Shown one piece after another: positions 62,101 through 64,000 of a stretch of DNA of 64,000 bases. The stretch comes from Pieris napi (lineage: Eukaryota; Arthropoda; Insecta; Lepidoptera; Pieridae). A model generated the notes under the pieces. It was not told the origin of the DNA. It worked only from the letters and a program-made list of their open reading frames with translations, and did not search any database. A program made the translations under genes and the position numbers. Numbering within the stretch: position 1 is the stretch's first letter; every line of letters starts with the position of its first letter. The DNA is taken from assembly GCF_905475465.1 (NCBI RefSeq), contig NC_062240.1:10121001-10185000 (forward strand), read 5' to 3'.

Positions 62101-62753
62101 CGTTATATTTCTAGCACAGAATATAAATCTTTATTTAAAGCCGGTTTCTACATAAAATGCGAAGAGTAATAGTAATACCTATTTAATATTTTTGATCAGT
62201 AGATAGCCTTTGTAGATTTGTTTATCGAAAAATTAACTTATTTTGATATGACGTGCAGAGTTCGATTTATGTGGAAACTGGAAACCATTACATTTGCCTA
62301 CAGGTTAATGAATACGCTATGAATTAAATTCGTACTTGCCTGCTAAGCATTGCCTTGACAAATTGAATTAAATTTGTTTATTCTGTTGCATTTATCTATT
62401 TGAACAATAGTTTTATAAATAAGTACCTACCTCATTGTCTATAATAGTAGTCAGGGTTATTTCCATATCATATATCGTACCTAATGGCTAGTATATCAAA
62501 GGTTACATCAGAGACAATTTTGCAGATTGAACCGTCAACAATAAAATCATCACAAATTAGTTCCTTGACTCTAATCCTCGCTGGATGCATCATTGCAGCG
62601 CTGATCGTTGCCACAGCGCTGTCCGTTTACCTCATACGAAATAGACGAAGACATAATGTGAGGCAAGCCGCTTTAAAACGAAAGCGACAAAGCGCTTTAG
62701 ATGTAAGAGAGGCCAATGGGCACGAGCAATTCTCAGCTTTAAATAAAGCCTGA
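53161..62753 (+). CDS. Single-pass leucine-rich-repeat membrane protein
   Basis: Seven exons: 53161-53426, 58149-58607, 59048-59315, 59865-60251, 60578-60759, 61990-62092, and about 62526-62753 (an acceptor at 62502 is also in frame). Phases agree throughout and give about 630 residues. A signal peptide (MRALQILTFSIIFFHACA) precedes a Cys-containing N-cap (LCTHCTCSEI). About a dozen LRRs follow (LEDLDLSYNKLTRISPLDF; VKRLNLSGNRIRSIVKDSF), then an LRRCT-like cap (FNPWHCSCDMQWVLKDL). A membrane helix (LTLILAGCIIAALIVATALS) lies near residues 569-592, followed by a short basic tail of about 38 residues with no signalling domain recognised. This points to a cell-surface receptor or adhesion protein; I cannot name an orthologue. 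Intron 1 is 4.7 kb and carries several mobile elements. Confidence 0.88.
54221..54375 (+). mobile_element. tRNA-derived SINE, family B, diverged copy in LRR-gene intron 1
   Basis: AGCGTTGGTTAAAGCACGCG, then the B-box-like GCGTTCAAACCCC, then CTTTCTATATGCGCAAAAAA. The order matches the family copies at 6629 and 59383 (minus). Confidence 0.55.
55446..55638. repeat. 17-bp inverted repeat around a GC-rich core in LRR-gene intron 1
   Basis: TGTTCAAGATGTTTGCC occurs on + at 55622-55638 and as its exact reverse complement at 55446-55462. Similarity continues inward of each ATG for about 15 nt. The 159 bp between is unusually GC-rich for the window (CTCCCGCCGCCGGGCGCCTG). It could be the ends of a small element or a pair of divergent start sites. 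Confidence 0.5.
56802..57068. mobile_element. 267-bp MITE with perfect 24-bp TIRs
   Basis: AGTCTGGCTAATGAAAGAAG continuing ATAA at 56802-56825 is the exact reverse complement of 57045-57068. The interior is AT-rich and non-coding. No clear target duplication flanks it, so the superfamily is not assigned. Confidence 0.75.
57793..58056 (+). mobile_element. tRNA-headed SINE, family A, with intact A tail, next to LRR exon 2
   Basis: Head GACGACTCATTGGTCTAGTG, B box GGGTTCGATCCCCGG, body ending TCAATTGGTGTGAATTGTC, and a 22-A tail. It ends 92 bp before the exon 2 acceptor. The intact tail and near identity to 35523-35770 suggest recent insertion. Confidence 0.9.
59383..59612 (-). mobile_element. 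tRNA-derived SINE, family B, minus strand, in LRR-gene intron 3
   Basis: On - GTGGGTTCAAGCCGCGAAC is a degenerate B box, followed by TTTCTTTCTATATGCGCAAT and CGCGAGGAAACTGTCATGTC. The orientation is opposite to the host gene. Confidence 0.6.
60807..61255. mobile_element. GC-rich Harbinger-like MITE (449 bp, TTA duplication) in LRR-gene intron 5
   Basis: The ends AGGATGATTCACGGTACACC continuing GTGTCGCGACCGGGCC and, on the other strand, AGGCTGATTCACGCTACACC continuing GTGTCTCGACCGGGCC form TIRs of about 36 bp. TTA flanks both sides (60804-60806, 61256-61258), a 3-bp duplication as in PIF/Harbinger. Inside, CCGGCCGGGGCACGG palindromes recur several times, making it the most GC-rich stretch of the window. 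The several overlapping ORFs here are products of that composition, not genes. Confidence 0.75.
61256..61989 (+). other. LRR-gene intron 5 remainder
   Basis: AT-rich sequence. No repeat ends, tRNA-like boxes or coding-like ORFs were recognised. Confidence 0.35.
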
Positions 62754-62914
62754 TAGAGTCTAGAATCTCACAGATATTGTGAGAGGGATGTGTGATCGTG
62801 TATTTGTAGTTTTTGGTTTTTAAGAATTATTTATAAAGGTATAGAACTTCCATAAAGCTAAATAACTATTAAAAGTTTTAATGTTTTATGTAAATAGCTG
62901 ACATAATTTTTGTA

Positions 62915-62920
62915 AATAAA
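62915..62920 (+). terminator. LRR-gene poly(A) signal
   Basis: AATAAA lies 162 nt after the stop codon. A further AATAAA-type site lies near 63096. Confidence 0.5.
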
Positions 62921-63325
62921 AATAGAATGCAAAGCCTAAATAATATTATTGAAGGCACAATAATTGTGTAACAATTTTTTTATTACAAGGTTTAAACTCC
63001 AACCAAATGTTATTATTATATCTTCGGCTGTTTGACTGGATGAAGGATTGCCATACTTGATTATTATTTTATTTCTTGTTGATGATTTTCGTTAATAAAA
63101 TAGATTTAAGTGTATTTTAGAATCTGAGTAAGTTAATAAATATTTTTTATTTTTCCCTTGTTTGTTTTGCGAAAGGGTTTATCATTTTTCGTATTGTTCC
63201 TGGTCCATTCCATTTCCCTTTTAATAGTCTATTCCAGTATAAATATGGGAATACATTATTTTGTAAGTAAAAGCAGATACGACGTTCTTTTGCCTGAAAC
63301 CATATTTTTATTGAAATAACAGTAA

Positions 63326-64000
63326 AGCCGCATTTACATTTATCTGACGTGTTGTGTTGTGATGCATCAGAACGGTATCAGTTTCATACATTTAATATGG
63401 AAGCGTTCACATTTATTCAATGCGGTGTGTTATGACGGCTTCTGATGTGTCGTGTCACAGGCGATCCCGGTCCGCGTCAGAAAGGGTGAGGTGCGGGGGG
63501 CGGTGCCGTGAGACGTCATACCGCATCAGACTAGTGTGCACGCGCCAGTGTGACCAGATTTAGTAGATTTCTACTTTTTTGGTAGATTTTGAGGTACTGT
63601 CAACAGAATTTAGTATGTAAAAATTATTTGGTATATTTTAGTAGAATTCACGCTTTTCAGTTATTCTAGTACTTTTTTTGGCATATCGAATAAAAGCTCG
63701 GTATTCCTCTTTCATCGATTGGATTATAACTATTTAATGTTCATTCTTTTCGTTACCATTCGTGCCGTGATCATAGAGTGTGATGTGGGAATTCCTTTAT
63801 TGAGAATTTATATAATCGAGTTTAAAATGAAACATAAATATACACAAGGATATCGCAATGAATAGGAGCAAGATCCCTTATTTAAAGTTGGTTATGTAAA
63901 TCTACAAAATTTTACGTTATTTTTCAAAGTGATCAGACCCTTATTCATAAAATTGAAACAGACATACAAAACATGATGAGTTCCATTTTGAGTTGCTTTA
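63326..64000. mobile_element. Repeat-like sequence at the right edge
   Basis: From about 63326 (GTAAAGCCGCATTTACATTT continuing ATCTGACG) to about 63550 the sequence is GC-richer and repeat-like, with CATCAGA motifs in both orientations. About 63552 (GTGACCAGATTTAGTAGATT) begins a second repeat-like unit. Neither has a complete second end in the window, so class and limits are uncertain. No genes were seen. Confidence 0.35.

Overview
This is eukaryotic nuclear DNA, most likely from a moth or butterfly. It is AT-rich, its genes have short exons and AT-rich introns, and it is dense in lepidopteran-style transposable elements: tRNA-headed SINEs, truncated non-LTR retrotransposon tails, and mariner, Harbinger-like, hAT-like and other MITEs. 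One run of 100 Ns (40908-41007) marks a scaffold gap. The species cannot be named from the sequence alone.

Four intact genes and one damaged one can be read exon by exon. (1) A BAG-domain co-chaperone of the Samui/starvin (BAG3-like) family on + (1417-24145) has two alternative first exons, at 1417 and 15631. Both splice in phase 0 to the same second exon, and the second promoter has a TATA box, an initiator and a heat-shock-element-like array. (2) Convergent to it on -, vps18 (deep orange) occupies 31946-25118 in nine exons and encodes 973 residues. It is a CORVET/HOPS subunit with a C-terminal RING. (3) Divergent from vps18, with 588 bp between start codons, is a nine-exon mitochondrial acyl-CoA dehydrogenase of the short-chain type (32535-39220, 404 aa). 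It appears to lack the catalytic glutamate. (4) On -, 50434-48919, is a copy of the Polycomb RING gene Sce/RING1. It keeps its introns but has two frameshifts, a nonsense codon, no start ATG and no visible last exon. (5) On +, 53161-62753, is a seven-exon, single-pass leucine-rich-repeat membrane protein.

The region between the acyl-CoA dehydrogenase and the LRR gene (about 39.3-53.1 kb) is mostly mobile DNA. A 3.56-kb hAT-like element (42176-45735) has an exact 8-bp target duplication and unusual CAAGACC-rich subterminal repeats, and it is itself interrupted by a Harbinger-like MITE. Next come a foldback structure with two 374-bp arms (47203-48508), the damaged Sce copy and a decayed mariner. 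The long introns of the Samui/starvin and LRR genes hold many more elements, several nested, so the order of insertion can be read.

The genes do not form a single pathway. Samui/starvin (Hsp70 co-chaperone and selective autophagy) and Vps18 (endosome-lysosome fusion) both act in proteostasis and lysosomal delivery, but their adjacency may be chance. Exon limits were read by hand from GT/AG sites and reading-frame continuity; protein families were recognised by eye, without database searches.
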